From NCBI RefSeq assembly GCF_030733385.1, contig NZ_JASHJC010000001.1, positions 478,383 to 542,382 of the forward strand: DNA of 64,000 bases, given 5' to 3'. Numbering within the stretch: the stretch's first letter is position 1; each line of letters starts with the position of its first letter. The notes beneath the pieces were generated by a model. The model was not told where the DNA came from, searched no databases, and saw only the letters and a program-made list of their open reading frames with translations. Of this stretch, positions 26,410-35,390 are shown piece by piece. The translations under genes were made by a program, and so were the position numbers. Origin of the DNA: Roseovarius sp. MMSF_3359. GTDB lineage: Bacteria; Pseudomonadota; Alphaproteobacteria; Rhodobacterales; Rhodobacteraceae.

Positions 26410-26604
26410 TCAGGCCGCTTGTTTCACGCAAGTTACCCGTTGCGGCGACACCTTGCGGCGGGTCGAGAAGACCAGTTGCCGCTGACGGCGCTTCGCTGAT
26501 TTGCGGGCCTCTGCGAGGACAAAGAGGTTGCTTTCGCGTTGTTTCAGGATCTCGAGAGCGATCAGGCGGTTGGCGCGGGCTTTTTCAAGAAGATTGGCAG
26601 ACAT
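26410..26604 (-). CDS. Small basic protein, 64 aa, unknown
   Basis: A short frame preceded by a good Shine-Dalgarno (GAAGGA, 8 nt before ATG 26604) and followed by a strong hairpin, which argues for a real gene. The product is highly basic in its second half (RKSAKRRQRQLVF, STRRKVSPQR) with a helical first half (ANLLEKARANRLIALEILKQRE). The charge suggests nucleic-acid or membrane-surface binding, but I recognise no family. It lies 33 nt downstream of another small gene on the same strand, so the two may form a unit. Confidence 0.5.
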   Translation of the reverse strand: MSANLLEKARANRLIALEILKQRESNLFVLAEARKSAKRRQRQLVFSTRRKVSPQRVTCVKQAA

Positions 26605-26637
26605 ATTCGTTTCCTTCGGATGTGCGGTGGTAGTGGG

Positions 26638-26814
26638 TTACGCGGTCAGGCCGCAGGTCAGGAGAACATGTGTACTGGGCAAAACCTTCGGGGAGGCACA
26701 GAGCTGGTTTTTGCGTTTCCGCCAGGCGCTCAGGTCGATCACGTTGTCGATGGACGCAAGGACGCTACGGCGGGGACGCGCATTTGTATTTGCGGTGTTT
26801 GTGTCGGTCTTCAT
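26638..26814 (-). CDS. Small basic protein, 58 aa, unknown
   Basis: ATG 26814 has a strong Shine-Dalgarno, GGAGGG, 7 nt upstream. The product starts polar and threonine/asparagine-rich, then reads NVIDLSAWRKRKNQLC, and ends in VLLTCGLTA. Like its neighbour it is basic and finishes with a T/V-C-x-x(x)-A-type tail. I chose the inner ATG instead of the longer frame to 27045 because the ribosome binding site sits exactly there. Function unknown; it precedes the 64-aa gene on the same strand. Confidence 0.45.
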   Translation of the reverse strand: MKTDTNTANTNARPRRSVLASIDNVIDLSAWRKRKNQLCASPKVLPSTHVLLTCGLTA

Positions 26815-27345
26815 CAAGTTACCCTCCAGGTAATTCCGAATGTGCCGTTGACCGGCGGTATCGGCTCGTTTTTTGGGGTATCTCGGGCTTGGCGATTGCG
26901 GTGCCAAAACTGTTCCTTGATACCCTGATTTGGGTTGGGGGAAACCAAGAGCACTTGCAAAGTCACGTTTGTACTGAACCGCTTGAATTGAGATCTTTCT
27001 GCGGCTTGAATATGACTTTGAAACTAAAAGGTGACATGAATTCAACGAGTTAAAGGCTTTTTGGTGGCGCTAACAACAATCTCCTGCCTTCGGTTCCGAT
27101 TGTCTTCAATCTATCTAAAATTGTGTCGGTTTTGGCTGGATGATGACGGTTTCCCGTGGGTTTTACGGAGCTGTCGCATCATTTTTTTGAGCGTATTTCG
27201 GGATTTCTGCGGTGATTTAGCGGAAATGGGGCGTAATTTGGCGCCTCGGGCGCCCAAATCGCGGGGGCCGATGGGCATGGAATACGACAATATGGCGGTC
27301 GGAGACAGGACAGACGACCGCGCGGCGCCGTGATCGTCTGCACAA
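26815..27345. other. 531-nt gene-poor, AT-richer interval
   Basis: No convincing frame in either direction. Composition is clearly lower in GC than the flanks, with T-runs such as at 27180-27187, and there is an imperfect inverted repeat ATTTGGCGCC/GGGCGCCCAAAT at 27236-27260. It should contain promoters for the small minus-strand genes and for the plus-strand DMT gene. Confidence 0.4.
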
Positions 27346-28227
27346 ATGCCTATCGACAATGATTTCACCCCCCGGCGCCTGACCCTGATCGACGTCGCGA
27401 TGGGGGTTGGCGTGGCGCTGACCTGGGGGCTCGGGATTGTCTTTGCCAAGGCGGCGATTGCGCATTTCCCGCCGATCCTCCTGATGGCGTTGCGGTTTTC
27501 GGTTACCGCGCTGGCGTTGGTCTGGTTCGTGAAGGTGCCGCGCGGGCAGCTTTGGGCGCTCTTCTGGATCGCGCTGGTATCGGCAGCATTGCAATACAGC
27601 ATGACCTATTCGGGCCTGAAGGGGCTGGATGCCGGCGTGGCCGCCTTGGTGGTACAGCTAGAGGTGCCGTTCCTGGTGCTGGTCGGGGCGGTTTTCCTCA
27701 GGGAAAGACCGGGTTGGCGCAAATGGGCCGGTATCGCGCTGGCCTTTTTGGGCGTCTACCAGATCGCAGGGGAGCCCCGGATTTCCGCGGCGTTGGGCTC
27801 GGTAATGCTGGTGATCGGGGGCGCATTCGTCTGGGCGGTGGGGCAGGCGATGATCCGGCGGCTTGAGGATATCGACGGGCTGACGGTGACGGCCTGGGTC
27901 GCGGTCATGGCCACGCCGCAGCTGTTCGCCGTCTCCTTCGCGGTCGAGAGCGGCCATTGGCAGGCCATCCAGAGCGCGGGATGGATTGTCTGGGCAACGG
28001 TGCTCTATCTCGGCCTGGTGATGACCGCGCTGGGCTATGGGCTCTGGTACACGCTTGTGCGGCGCAATCCGGTCAGCCAGGTCGCGCCCTTCCTGCTCCT
28101 CCTGCCGGTTTTCGCCGTCCTGGGCGGTTGGGTGTTCCTCGCCGAAGAAATGTCATTCAGAACGCTTCTGGGCGGTGCCGTCGTGATCACGGGCGTCGCG
28201 GTTATCCTGACCGACAGGCAAGGATAG
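27346..28227 (+). CDS. EamA/DMT-family transporter
   Basis: A 293-aa membrane protein with ten hydrophobic segments arranged as two EamA repeats of five (first repeat from about residue 16 to 140, second from about 150 to 288). Typical family features are the glycine-rich TM1 (VGVALTWGLGIVFAKAAIAHFPP), LDAGVAALVVQLEVPFLVLVGAVFLRERP at the end of repeat one, and GWVFLAEEMSFRTLLGGAVVITGVAVIL at the end of repeat two. Such proteins export small metabolites, often amino acids or their analogues. The start lacks a clear ribosome binding site. Substrate unknown. Confidence 0.82.
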   Translation: MPIDNDFTPRRLTLIDVAMGVGVALTWGLGIVFAKAAIAHFPPILLMALRFSVTALALVWFVKVPRGQLWALFWIALVSAALQYSMTYSGLKGLDAGVAALVVQLEVPFLVLVGAVFLRERPGWRKWAGIALAFLGVYQIAGEPRISAALGSVMLVIGGAFVWAVGQAMIRRLEDIDGLTVTAWVAVMATPQLFAVSFAVESGHWQAIQSAGWIVWATVLYLGLVMTALGYGLWYTLVRRNPVSQVAPFLLLLPVFAVLGGWVFLAEEMSFRTLLGGAVVITGVAVILTDRQG

Positions 28228-28483
28228 ATCGGGCTTTGACAGCCGCTGATCCGTTTGCCATCGCTCGCACCGTCCGCGCCTGCTGCCTTGCTGAAAGCGG
28301 GCGGCTGCCGCAGTTGGACCACCAAAGGCAGCCGGACGCGCGACGAACTCGGCGGCAATGACGACCATATGACAGAGGGGTTTCTGCTCGCGGACGAAGG
28401 GGTGCCGAACCGGCCCGATACGGTCGTTTACGATGCTGATACGCAAATCACCGGTGTGAGTGGTTCGATGGTGGATGACCGGC

Positions 28484-28547
28484 GCTATTGCCGTTGACGG
28501 GGATCAGATTAACCATTCCTTCACCGCCAACGGGGTACGGCAATAGC
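28484..28547. repeat. Long inverted repeat between the DMT gene and sdhB
   Basis: Perfect 11-bp arms GCTATTGCCGT (28484-28494) and ACGGCAATAGC (28537-28547) flank 42 nt. It lies in the 369-nt interval 28228-28596, downstream of both the DMT gene and sdhB, where I see no gene. A transcript 3'-end structure or the remnant of a small element are the two readings. Confidence 0.5.
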
Positions 28548-28596
28548 CGCGACGCGTCACAAGTGCCAGATCACCTGAAACCGGCGAAACGCGGGG

Positions 28597-29376
28597 TCAG
28601 ACCGCGCGTTCCACCATCATCTTCTTGATCTCTGCGATCGCCTTGGCCGGGTTAAGGCCCTTGGGGCAGGTCTTGGTGCAGTTCATGATCGTGTGGCAAC
28701 GATAGAGCTTGAACGGGTCTTCAAGGTTGTCGAGGCGCTCGCCGGTATGCTCGTCGCGGCTGTCGATGATCCAGCGATAGGCGTGCAACAGGGCGGCGGG
28801 CCCGAGATATTTGTCACCGTTCCACCAATAGCTGGGGCAGGAAGTCGAACAGGACGCGCACATCACGCATTCGTATAGCCCGTCGAGTTTTTCGCGGTCT
28901 TCAATCGACTGTTTCCACTCTTTCGCGGGCCGGTTCGTCTTGGTCTCCAGCCACGGCATGATCGACGCATGCTGCGCATAGAAATGGGTCAGGTCCGGGA
29001 TCAGGTCCTTGACCACGGGCATGTGGGGCAGGGGATAGATCTTCACATCGCCCTTGATCTCATCCATCCCATAGATACAGGCCAGCGTGTTGATCCCGTC
29101 GATATTCATCGCGCAGGACCCGCAGATCCCTTCGCGGCAGGACCGGCGGAAGGTGAGCGTCGGGTCGATCTCGTTCTTAATCTTGATAAGCGCGTCGAGG
29201 ACCATCGGCCCGCAACTGTCCATATCGACGAAATAGGTGTCCACGCTGGGGTTTTTGCCGTCATCGGGGTTCCAGCGATAGATCTGGAACTTGCGGACAT
29301 TGGTGGCGCCCTCTGGCTTGGGCCAGGTCTTGCCCGTCGTCATGCGGGAATTCTTGGGGAGTGTCAGTTGGACCAT
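28597..29376 (-). CDS. sdhB: Succinate dehydrogenase iron-sulfur subunit
   Basis: A 259-aa electron-transfer subunit of complex II. The 2Fe-2S site is the N-terminal cysteine cluster with CREGICGSC; the 4Fe-4S and 3Fe-4S sites are in [14 protein letters not shown] and [17 protein letters not shown]. It carries electrons from SdhA FAD to the quinone at SdhCD. Start ATG 29376 ([10 protein letters not shown]) follows a GGAG motif; the longer frame crosses the preceding lipoprotein gene. Last gene of the minus-strand sdhCDA-lipoprotein-sdhB operon. Confidence 0.96.
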   Translation of the reverse strand: MVQLTLPKNSRMTTGKTWPKPEGATNVRKFQIYRWNPDDGKNPSVDTYFVDMDSCGPMVLDALIKIKNEIDPTLTFRRSCREGICGSCAMNIDGINTLACIYGMDEIKGDVKIYPLPHMPVVKDLIPDLTHFYAQHASIMPWLETKTNRPAKEWKQSIEDREKLDGLYECVMCASCSTSCPSYWWNGDKYLGPAALLHAYRWIIDSRDEHTGERLDNLEDPFKLYRCHTIMNCTKTCPKGLNPAKAIAEIKKMMVERAV

Positions 29377-29389
29377 GTTCTCAACTCCT

Positions 29390-29710
29390 TCATATGCCAA
29401 GCACCTTGATGCCGTTCTCGGCAATACATGTAACAGCCTCGGGGCGCTGGGCAATCTCCAGCACGGTTTCGACCGTGGATTGATCGACACCGGTGACCGA
29501 CGCACTGGCGATCCCGATGATTTCGCGGGCCGACGCCGCGTCGATGATGCAATCGGTAATCGGCGCCGCTTTCAGGCCCGGAAACTTATCCTGAACCACG
29601 CCATTCACCACCGCCTTGGCCCGATCCCGCGCCACCGCATCGGCGGCGTCATTGGCCGCCGCACAGCCGCTCAGCGTTGCCGCGGCCAGGATCATCACCA
29701 TGGGACGCAT
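29390..29710 (-). CDS. Predicted lipoprotein encoded between sdhA and sdhB
   Basis: A 106-aa protein with a lipoprotein signal: [20 protein letters not shown], where LSGC is a lipobox and Cys16 the likely lipidated residue. The mature part has two more cysteines (ITDCII and AVTCIAEN) that could form a disulfide, and an alanine-rich helix. Its ATG is coupled to the sdhA stop (TGATG), and sdhB begins 13 nt after its stop, so it is translated as part of the complex II operon. A role in complex II assembly or an unrelated envelope function are both open. Confidence 0.8.
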   Translation of the reverse strand: MRPMVMILAAATLSGCAAANDAADAVARDRAKAVVNGVVQDKFPGLKAAPITDCIIDAASAREIIGIASASVTGVDQSTVETVLEIAQRPEAVTCIAENGIKVLGI

Positions 29711-31512
29711 CAGAACGTGCGCTCCTTGGGGGCAATTTTCTTGAGGCTGATGCCGCCCTCTTTCTCGGTGGTCAGGGGATCTTCGATGATCGGGCGGTAG
29801 CTGAGGTCGACGTTTTTGCCATCAACACGGGCCACGGTGTGGACGCGCCAGTTTTCGTCGTCGCGTGTGGTGTGATCCTCGTGGGCATGGGCGCCGCGGC
29901 TTTCCTTGCGGGCCTCTGCCCCGGCGATCGTGGCTAGCGCGTTAGGCATGAGGTTCGTAAGCTCCAGCGTCTCCATCAGGTCGGAGTTCCACACAAGGCT
30001 GCGGTCGGTGACCTTGATATCGTCGAGCTTCGCCGCAATCGCGTCCATTTTCTTGACGCCCTCGGCAAGGGTCTTGGACGTCCGGAACACGGCCGCGTCT
30101 TCCTGCATGGTGCGCTGCATCTCCAGCCGCAAATCGGCGGTGGGTGTTGCCCCATCGGCGTTGCGCAGCCCGTCGAAACGATCGAACGCCTTGTCGACTT
30201 CGGCGGCGTTCGTGGCGGGTATCGCACCATCGCGATCGACGACCTTGCCGGCGCGGATCGCGGCGGCGCGGCCGAACACCACCAGGTCAATGAGCGAGTT
30301 CGAGCCCAGACGGTTGGCCCCGTGCACCGACGCACAGCCGGCCTCGCCCACGGCCATCAGGCCCGGGACCACCGCATGGGGATCTTTCTTGGTCGGGTTC
30401 AGGACCTCACCCCAGTAATTGGTCGGGATGCCGCCCATGTTGTAATGCACCGTGGGCAGAACCGGGATCGGCTCTTTGGTCACATCCACACCGGCGAAAA
30501 TCTTGGCGCTTTCCGAGATGCCCGGCAGGCGCAGGTTCAGCGCCTCGGGCGGCAGGTGGCTGAGGTTCAGGTGGATGTGGTCACCCTGATCGCCCACGCC
30601 GCGTCCCTCGCGGATTTCCATCGTCATCGAGCGGCTGACATAGTCGCGCGGCGCGAGGTCCTTGTATTGCGGCGCGTAGCGTTCCATGAATCGCTCGCCC
30701 TCGGAATTGGTCAGGTAGCCACCTTCGCCGCGGGCGCCCTCGGTAATGAGACAGCCGGAACCGTAAATTCCCGTCGGGTGGAATTGCACGAATTCCATAT
30801 CCTGAAGCGGCAGACCCGCGCGGGCGACCATGCCGCCGCCATCGCCGGTGCAGGTATGGGCGGAGGTGGCCGAGAAATAGGCGCGGCCATAGCCACCCGT
30901 GGCCAGCACAACCATCTTGGCGTTGAAGACATGCATCGTGCCATCGTCGAGCTTCCAACAGACCACGCCGGTGCAGGCGCCGTCGGTCATGATGAGGTCG
31001 ATGGCGAAATATTCGATGTAGAACTCGGCATTGTTCTTGAGCGATTGGCCGTAGAGCGTGTGCAGAATGGCGTGGCCGGTGCGATCGGCAGCGGCGCAGG
31101 TGCGCTGCACCGCGGGGCCTTCGCCGAACTCGGTGGTGTGGCCGCCAAAGGGCCGCTGATAGATCTTGCCTTCCTCAGTGCGCGAAAACGGCACGCCGTA
31201 ATGCTCCAGCTCATAAACCGCCTTGGGCGCCTCGCGCGCGAGGTATTCCATCGCGTCCGTATCACCCAGCCAATCCGAACCCTTGACGGTATCGTACATG
31301 TGCCATTGCCAGTGGTCCGGCCCCATGTTGCTGAGCGATGCGGCAATGCCGCCCTGTGCCGCAACGGTGTGCGAGCGTGTCGGGAACACCTTGGTCACAC
31401 AGGCCGTGCGCAGACCCTGTTCGGCCATGCCAAGCGTGGCGCGCAGACCGGCACCACCGGCACCGACGACCACGACGTCATAATCATGCGTCTCGTATTC
31501 GTAAGCAGCCAT
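29710..31512 (-). CDS. sdhA: Succinate dehydrogenase flavoprotein subunit
   Basis: A 600-aa catalytic subunit that oxidises succinate to fumarate in the TCA cycle. The FAD-binding motif [21 protein letters not shown] is at the N-terminus, followed by [13 protein letters not shown] with the histidine that carries the covalent flavin. Further catalytic-site sequences include [22 protein letters not shown] and the C-terminal [18 protein letters not shown]. Full length and typical for alphaproteobacteria. It follows sdhD by 18 nt and is coupled to the lipoprotein gene. Confidence 0.97.
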   Translation of the reverse strand: MAAYEYETHDYDVVVVGAGGAGLRATLGMAEQGLRTACVTKVFPTRSHTVAAQGGIAASLSNMGPDHWQWHMYDTVKGSDWLGDTDAMEYLAREAPKAVYELEHYGVPFSRTEEGKIYQRPFGGHTTEFGEGPAVQRTCAAADRTGHAILHTLYGQSLKNNAEFYIEYFAIDLIMTDGACTGVVCWKLDDGTMHVFNAKMVVLATGGYGRAYFSATSAHTCTGDGGGMVARAGLPLQDMEFVQFHPTGIYGSGCLITEGARGEGGYLTNSEGERFMERYAPQYKDLAPRDYVSRSMTMEIREGRGVGDQGDHIHLNLSHLPPEALNLRLPGISESAKIFAGVDVTKEPIPVLPTVHYNMGGIPTNYWGEVLNPTKKDPHAVVPGLMAVGEAGCASVHGANRLGSNSLIDLVVFGRAAAIRAGKVVDRDGAIPATNAAEVDKAFDRFDGLRNADGATPTADLRLEMQRTMQEDAAVFRTSKTLAEGVKKMDAIAAKLDDIKVTDRSLVWNSDLMETLELTNLMPNALATIAGAEARKESRGAHAHEDHTTRDDENWRVHTVARVDGKNVDLSYRPIIEDPLTTEKEGGISLKKIAPKERTF

Positions 31513-31530
31513 TCGTCTAAACTCCGGTCT

Positions 31531-31902
31531 TTAAAGGGCGATCTTGGCGATGGCGAAAAGGCCCGTGGCCATCGCGCCGTAGGAAAGGCAGGTGAGCAGG
31601 ATGATCGACACCTTCTGCGCGGTGCCATGCACGTAATCCTCAAGCAACACCTGCGCGCCATCGCGGAAATGCTTGAAGCCCACGATGATCGTGAGCGCCG
31701 CGATGATGGCCGGGAAGGGGCGAGAGAAGGTCGCCAGCACCTCTTCGTGGGAACTGCCGAGGGCGGGGCCCACGGTAAAGACAAAGAGCGGCACCAGGAT
31801 CAGGAGCGCCACGCTCGACATCTTCATGGCCCAGAAATGATGAACGCCGGACTTGGCGGAACCCAGGCCCACGGCGCGTTTGCGGTCGGTGAGATAACGC
31901 AT
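31531..31902 (-). CDS. sdhD: Succinate dehydrogenase membrane anchor subunit D
   Basis: A 123-aa subunit with three hydrophobic helices (near residues 28-48, 63-80 and 97-120). The second contains IIVGFKHFRDGAQVLLEDYVHG, with the histidine expected to ligate heme b and the tyrosine/aspartate that help form the quinone site. It anchors SdhAB to the inner membrane with SdhC. Spacing to sdhC is 12 nt. Confidence 0.92.
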   Translation of the reverse strand: MRYLTDRKRAVGLGSAKSGVHHFWAMKMSSVALLILVPLFVFTVGPALGSSHEEVLATFSRPFPAIIAALTIIVGFKHFRDGAQVLLEDYVHGTAQKVSIILLTCLSYGAMATGLFAIAKIAL

Positions 31903-31914
31903 CGACTGGCCTCC

Positions 31915-32298
31915 TCAGATCGCGATGACGGTGAAGAGGGTCAGGCAGACCGACCCGATGATGACCATCCAGCCTAATGCCTCGGCCTTGTCGATTTCGA
32001 GCATCATCGCATTGTCCCAGATCAGGTGCCGAACCCCGGCCAGCGTGTGATACCAGAGCGCCCAGACCGAAAGGAACATGATGAGATCGCCGAACCAGCT
32101 TGTGACAACCGCATCGGCCACGGCGAAATATTCGGGCGATGTGGCCGCGGCCAGGAACCACCAGACCAGCATCAGCGCCGCCAACAAAAGGGCGTTGCCG
32201 GTGATCCGGGTCAGGATCGAGGTCATCGAGGTGAGTTGTGGCCGGTAGATTGTCAGATGTGGCGAAAGCGGGCGTTTGCCCCTGTTCACGTCAGCCAA
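31915..32298 (-). CDS. sdhC: Succinate dehydrogenase cytochrome b556 subunit
   Basis: A 127-aa membrane subunit. The N-terminal RPLSPHLTIYRPQLTSMTSILTRITG is the family signature, with the serine and arginine that line the quinone pocket; three membrane helices follow, and LWYHTLAGVRHLIWD holds the heme-ligating histidine. First gene of the sdh operon, with about 310 nt of non-coding sequence upstream that contains a palindromic repeat set. Confidence 0.94.
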   Translation of the reverse strand: MADVNRGKRPLSPHLTIYRPQLTSMTSILTRITGNALLLAALMLVWWFLAAATSPEYFAVADAVVTSWFGDLIMFLSVWALWYHTLAGVRHLIWDNAMMLEIDKAEALGWMVIIGSVCLTLFTVIAI

Positions 32299-32453
32299 TG
32301 TATCGCTCCTATGTCTGTCGCTAGCCCGAAAGTGCCGCTGGCATCCGAATGCCGCAGGCGCAGCATCCCATAAAAGGCCATATTAACGTGCCTGACGCGC
32401 TTGCCCAGCAGAAAATCCGGGTGATATCTGGCAAATTGTCGCGTAATTGATGG

Positions 32454-32500
32454 TTTGTGATCACGTTGTAAATGCTGTGATCACAAATATGCGATCACAG
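32454..32500. promoter_or_regulatory. GTGATCAC repeat cluster upstream of sdhC
   Basis: Two perfect GTGATCAC palindromes at 32457-32464 and 32477-32484, exactly 20 bp apart, form a larger inverted repeat TTTGTGATCAC/GTGATCACAAA with 11-bp perfect arms; a third near-copy GCGATCAC starts at 32491. They lie 156-202 nt upstream of sdhC in a 314-nt interval (32299-32612) without genes. This is a strong candidate for an operator controlling the sdh operon; the binding protein is unknown. Confidence 0.55.
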
Positions 32501-32612
32501 GTCTTTGCTGCTGTGAAATCCGGCAGAAGGTTATTGTCCCGGCGTGGGGTGGATAGAAATTTCAGAGGTTTGTGTTGGAAAACCTGCGGGGATCACGGGG
32601 CCGTTCGTGGCC

Positions 32613-32987
32613 TCAACCCTTGTCCAGCGACGCCTTGGTTTCGTCGCGCAGGGTCTGCAACTCGTCGATGGTCTGATCTAGCTGGCTGCGCTGATCGGCC
32701 AGTTCGGACAATTGCCGGTCGGCCAGTTCGATCCAGCTTTGCATCTGCGCTTCGGTGCCTTCGTGTTCATAGATCAAAAGCCACTGGCGAATTTCCTCCA
32801 GTGCAAAGCCGAATTTGCGCCCCCTCAGGATCAACGTCATCCGGGCACATTCCCGCGGGCTGTAGAAGCGCGACCGGCCCTGGCGTTCGGGCTGCAGCAG
32901 TTCGATATATTCGTAGTAACGAAGCGTACGCGGCGTCACATCGAATTTGGCGCACATTTCCTTGAAGGAAAGTTTGGTATCGGACAT
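32613..32987 (-). CDS. MerR-family transcriptional regulator (LiuR/Phb-like, no metal cysteines)
   Basis: A 124-aa regulator with the MerR winged helix (KEMCAKFDVTPRTLRYYEYIELLQPERQGRSRFYSPRECARMTLILRGRKFGFALEEIRQWL) and a coiled-coil dimer helix (WIELADRQLSELADQRSQLDQTIDELQTLRDE). It lacks the cysteine pair of metal sensors, which fits the group that controls branched-chain amino acid or fatty-acid catabolism in proteobacteria. It is upstream of and on the same strand as sdhC and divergent from a thioesterase pair. ATG 32987 is chosen because the longer frame lies in the promoter region. Confidence 0.82.
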   Translation of the reverse strand: MSDTKLSFKEMCAKFDVTPRTLRYYEYIELLQPERQGRSRFYSPRECARMTLILRGRKFGFALEEIRQWLLIYEHEGTEAQMQSWIELADRQLSELADQRSQLDQTIDELQTLRDETKASLDKG

Positions 32988-33103
32988 CGTTTTGGCTCTC
33001 CCGACTCCAAGGGTAAATTCAACCGCGCCCCGGCGCAACAGGTGCTCTTGCGGCACCGCCGATTAAAGGCTCATAAAGGGGCAAATTGGTGAAGGAGCGC
33101 CGG

Positions 33104-33526
33104 ATGAGCGTCGATAAAACGAAATTGGCCAGTCAATTCATGCAGGCCCTGCCGCATGCCAGGGCGCTTGGCATGGAGTTGACCGATATCGGCGACGGCA
33201 AGGCCGAGTTCGCGATGAATTATGATGAGCGGTTCATTGGCGATCCGGAAACCAAGGTCATCCACGGTGGGGCCGTCTCGGCGCTGATGGATACGTGCTG
33301 CGGGGCGGCGGCGCTCAGCCATCCGGCAAACAAGGGCAGCACCGCGACCATCGACCTCAGGATCGACTACATGCGCCCGGCCACGCCCGGCCAGAGGATC
33401 AAGGCGCAGGCGGAATGTTATCATGTCACCCGCTCGGTGGCCTTCGTGCGTGCCCGGGCCGTGGATGACGATGAAAGCCTGCCGGTGGCTACCGCAACCG
33501 GCACCTTCACCGTGGAGGGTAAGTGA
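33104..33526 (+). CDS. PaaI-family thioesterase
   Basis: A 140-aa hotdog enzyme. [20 protein letters not shown] near residues 50-69 is the central helix with HGG and the catalytic Asp; [26 protein letters not shown] forms the typical strands. ATG 33104 has an ideal GAAGGAG 6 nt upstream. The stop overlaps the next start (TGATG). It likely hydrolyses small or aromatic acyl-CoA esters; substrate unknown. Confidence 0.86.
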   Translation: MSVDKTKLASQFMQALPHARALGMELTDIGDGKAEFAMNYDERFIGDPETKVIHGGAVSALMDTCCGAAALSHPANKGSTATIDLRIDYMRPATPGQRIKAQAECYHVTRSVAFVRARAVDDDESLPVATATGTFTVEGK

Positions 33527-34035
33527 TGGCCCGAGCCAAGCCCGAACCCGTTCAAGTGGTCAAACAGCGGCGCGATGCGGCGCTCAAGGCGCTGGTCGAT
33601 GGCATTCCCTATATCCGCTTTCTCGGGATTGAATTCGAACGCCGCGGGGATGAGTTGACCGCCGTCATGCCCTTTGATGACAAGCTGATCGGAAATCCGA
33701 TACTGCCCGCGCTGCACGGGGGCGCCACGGCGGCGTTTCTGGAGGTGACGGCGATCATCGGCCTCAGTTGGTCGATGCTTTGGGAAGAGATCGAAAGCGG
33801 CGCGTTCGATGCCGAGGAACTGGTCAGCGGTCAGATGCCGCGCCTGCCCAAGACAATCGGGTTTACCGTCGATTACCTGCGTTCCGGATTGCCGCGCGAC
33901 GCCTATGCGCGGGCCAAGGTCAACCGGTCCGGGCGGCGCTATGCCAGCGTTCATGTCGAGGGCTGGCAGGACAATCGCAATCGCGCCTTTGCCCAGGCCA
34001 CCGGCCACTTCGTGATGCCGCGCCGCAATGGCTGA
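33526..34035 (+). CDS. Second hotdog thioesterase
   Basis: A 169-aa protein coupled to the preceding thioesterase by TGATG. It contains LPALHGGATAAFLEVTAIIGLSW, where the usual HGG is kept but the catalytic Asp position is occupied by Glu, followed by the long insertion SGQMPRLPKTIGFTVDYLRSGLPRDAYARAKV. Pairs of unequal hotdog proteins can form heteromeric enzymes, which the tight coupling would favour. It overlaps the MATE gene by 8 nt. Confidence 0.8.
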   Translation: MARAKPEPVQVVKQRRDAALKALVDGIPYIRFLGIEFERRGDELTAVMPFDDKLIGNPILPALHGGATAAFLEVTAIIGLSWSMLWEEIESGAFDAEELVSGQMPRLPKTIGFTVDYLRSGLPRDAYARAKVNRSGRRYASVHVEGWQDNRNRAFAQATGHFVMPRRNG

Positions 34036-35356
34036 CACGGCGGACGCGGCCGACGCGGTGACCCACCGCCGGGTTCTCAACATCGCCCTGCCGATCGTGG
34101 TGGCCAACGCGACGATTCCAATCCTCGGCATGGTTGATACCGGGGTGGTTGGGCAGTTGGGCGAAGCCGCACCGATTGGCGCGGTGGGGATCGGCGCAAT
34201 CATCCTGACGGCACTCTACTGGGTTTTCGGGTTCCTGCGGATGGGAACAACCGGCCTGACCAGCCAGGCCAAAGGCGCGGGCAAACCCGGCGAAATCTCC
34301 GCCATGCTGACCCGCGCGCTGATGATCGGGCTTGCAGGCGGGTTGGCGATCATTGTCCTGCAGGTACCGGTGTTCTGGGCCGCGTTCGAGGTCTCACCAG
34401 CCAGCGCCGAGGTCGAGGCATTGGCGCGCGACTACATGCAGATCCGCGTTTTCAGCGCGCCCGCGATCATCGCGATGTATGGCGTCACAGGCTGGTTGAT
34501 CGCGCTGGAACGGACGCGCTCGGTGTTGGCGATCCAGCTTTTGATGAATGGGTTGAATATCGCGCTCGATCTTTGGTTCGTTCTGGGTCTTGGCTGGGGC
34601 GTCGAGGGCGTCGCCTGGGCAACCTTCATCGCGGAATGGTCCGGCCTGGCGCTTGGGCTGTGGCTTTGCCGGGATGTTCTTGACAACCCCGCCTGGCGCG
34701 ACTGGGCACGTATCTTTGACGCGGCGCGCCTGCGGCTGATCTTCTCGGTCAATTCGGACATTCTCCTGCGGTCGCTCATGCTCGAGACGATCTTTGTATC
34801 GTTTCTGTTTCTCGGCTCCGATTTCGGTGATGTGACGCTCGCGGCCAACCAGGTCTTGCTGCAATTCCTGCACATCTCGGCCTACGCACTTGACGGATTT
34901 GCCTTCGCCGCCGAAGCCCTCGTGGGTCAGGCCATGGGCGCCCGGGACCGCCCCCGCCTCAGGCGCAGTGCAATCATGTCGAGCCAATGGGGGCTGACCA
35001 TCGTCCTGGTCGTCGCCGGCGCGTTTGCGTTCTTCGGCGGGGCAATCGTCGATCTGATGGCCAAGGCGCCGGACGTACAGAACGCGGCGCGGTCCTACCT
35101 TGTCTACACGGTCCTAGCCCCGGTCGTCGGATTGGCCGCGTTCATGCTGGACGGTATCTTCATCGGGGCAACACGGACCCGGGACATGCGCAACATGATG
35201 GCAGTCAGCCTGGTGATCTACGCCATCGCGGTGGCCATCTTGATGCCGATGATCGGCAATCATGGCCTCTGGACCGCGCTACTCATCAGTTTCATTGCGC
35301 GGGCCGTGACGCTTGGCCTGCGCTACCCGGCGTTGGAGGCATCGGTCGCCCGTTAG
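34028..35356 (+). CDS. MATE-family efflux transporter (DinF-like)
   Basis: A 442-aa membrane protein with twelve hydrophobic segments in two MatE halves. The N-terminal ATIPILGMVDTGVVGQLGEAAPIGAVGIGA is the signature of TM1-TM2 in the DinF branch, and LHISAYALDGFAFAAEALVGQAMGARDR is the counterpart in the second half. Members extrude cationic drugs or metabolites by Na+ or H+ antiport. It is the last gene of a three-gene unit with two thioesterases, overlapping the second by 8 nt. Substrate unknown. Confidence 0.9.
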   Translation: MADTADAADAVTHRRVLNIALPIVVANATIPILGMVDTGVVGQLGEAAPIGAVGIGAIILTALYWVFGFLRMGTTGLTSQAKGAGKPGEISAMLTRALMIGLAGGLAIIVLQVPVFWAAFEVSPASAEVEALARDYMQIRVFSAPAIIAMYGVTGWLIALERTRSVLAIQLLMNGLNIALDLWFVLGLGWGVEGVAWATFIAEWSGLALGLWLCRDVLDNPAWRDWARIFDAARLRLIFSVNSDILLRSLMLETIFVSFLFLGSDFGDVTLAANQVLLQFLHISAYALDGFAFAAEALVGQAMGARDRPRLRRSAIMSSQWGLTIVLVVAGAFAFFGGAIVDLMAKAPDVQNAARSYLVYTVLAPVVGLAAFMLDGIFIGATRTRDMRNMMAVSLVIYAIAVAILMPMIGNHGLWTALLISFIARAVTLGLRYPALEASVAR

Positions 35357-35390
35357 GTTGCAGGCTGCGGAGGCGTCCTCATCGCTTGTC

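Noticed and set aside
28255..28497. 80-aa frame between the DMT gene and sdhB
   Set aside because: No ribosome binding site, no recognisable motif, and overlapping frames on the other strand are equally long; treated as non-coding.
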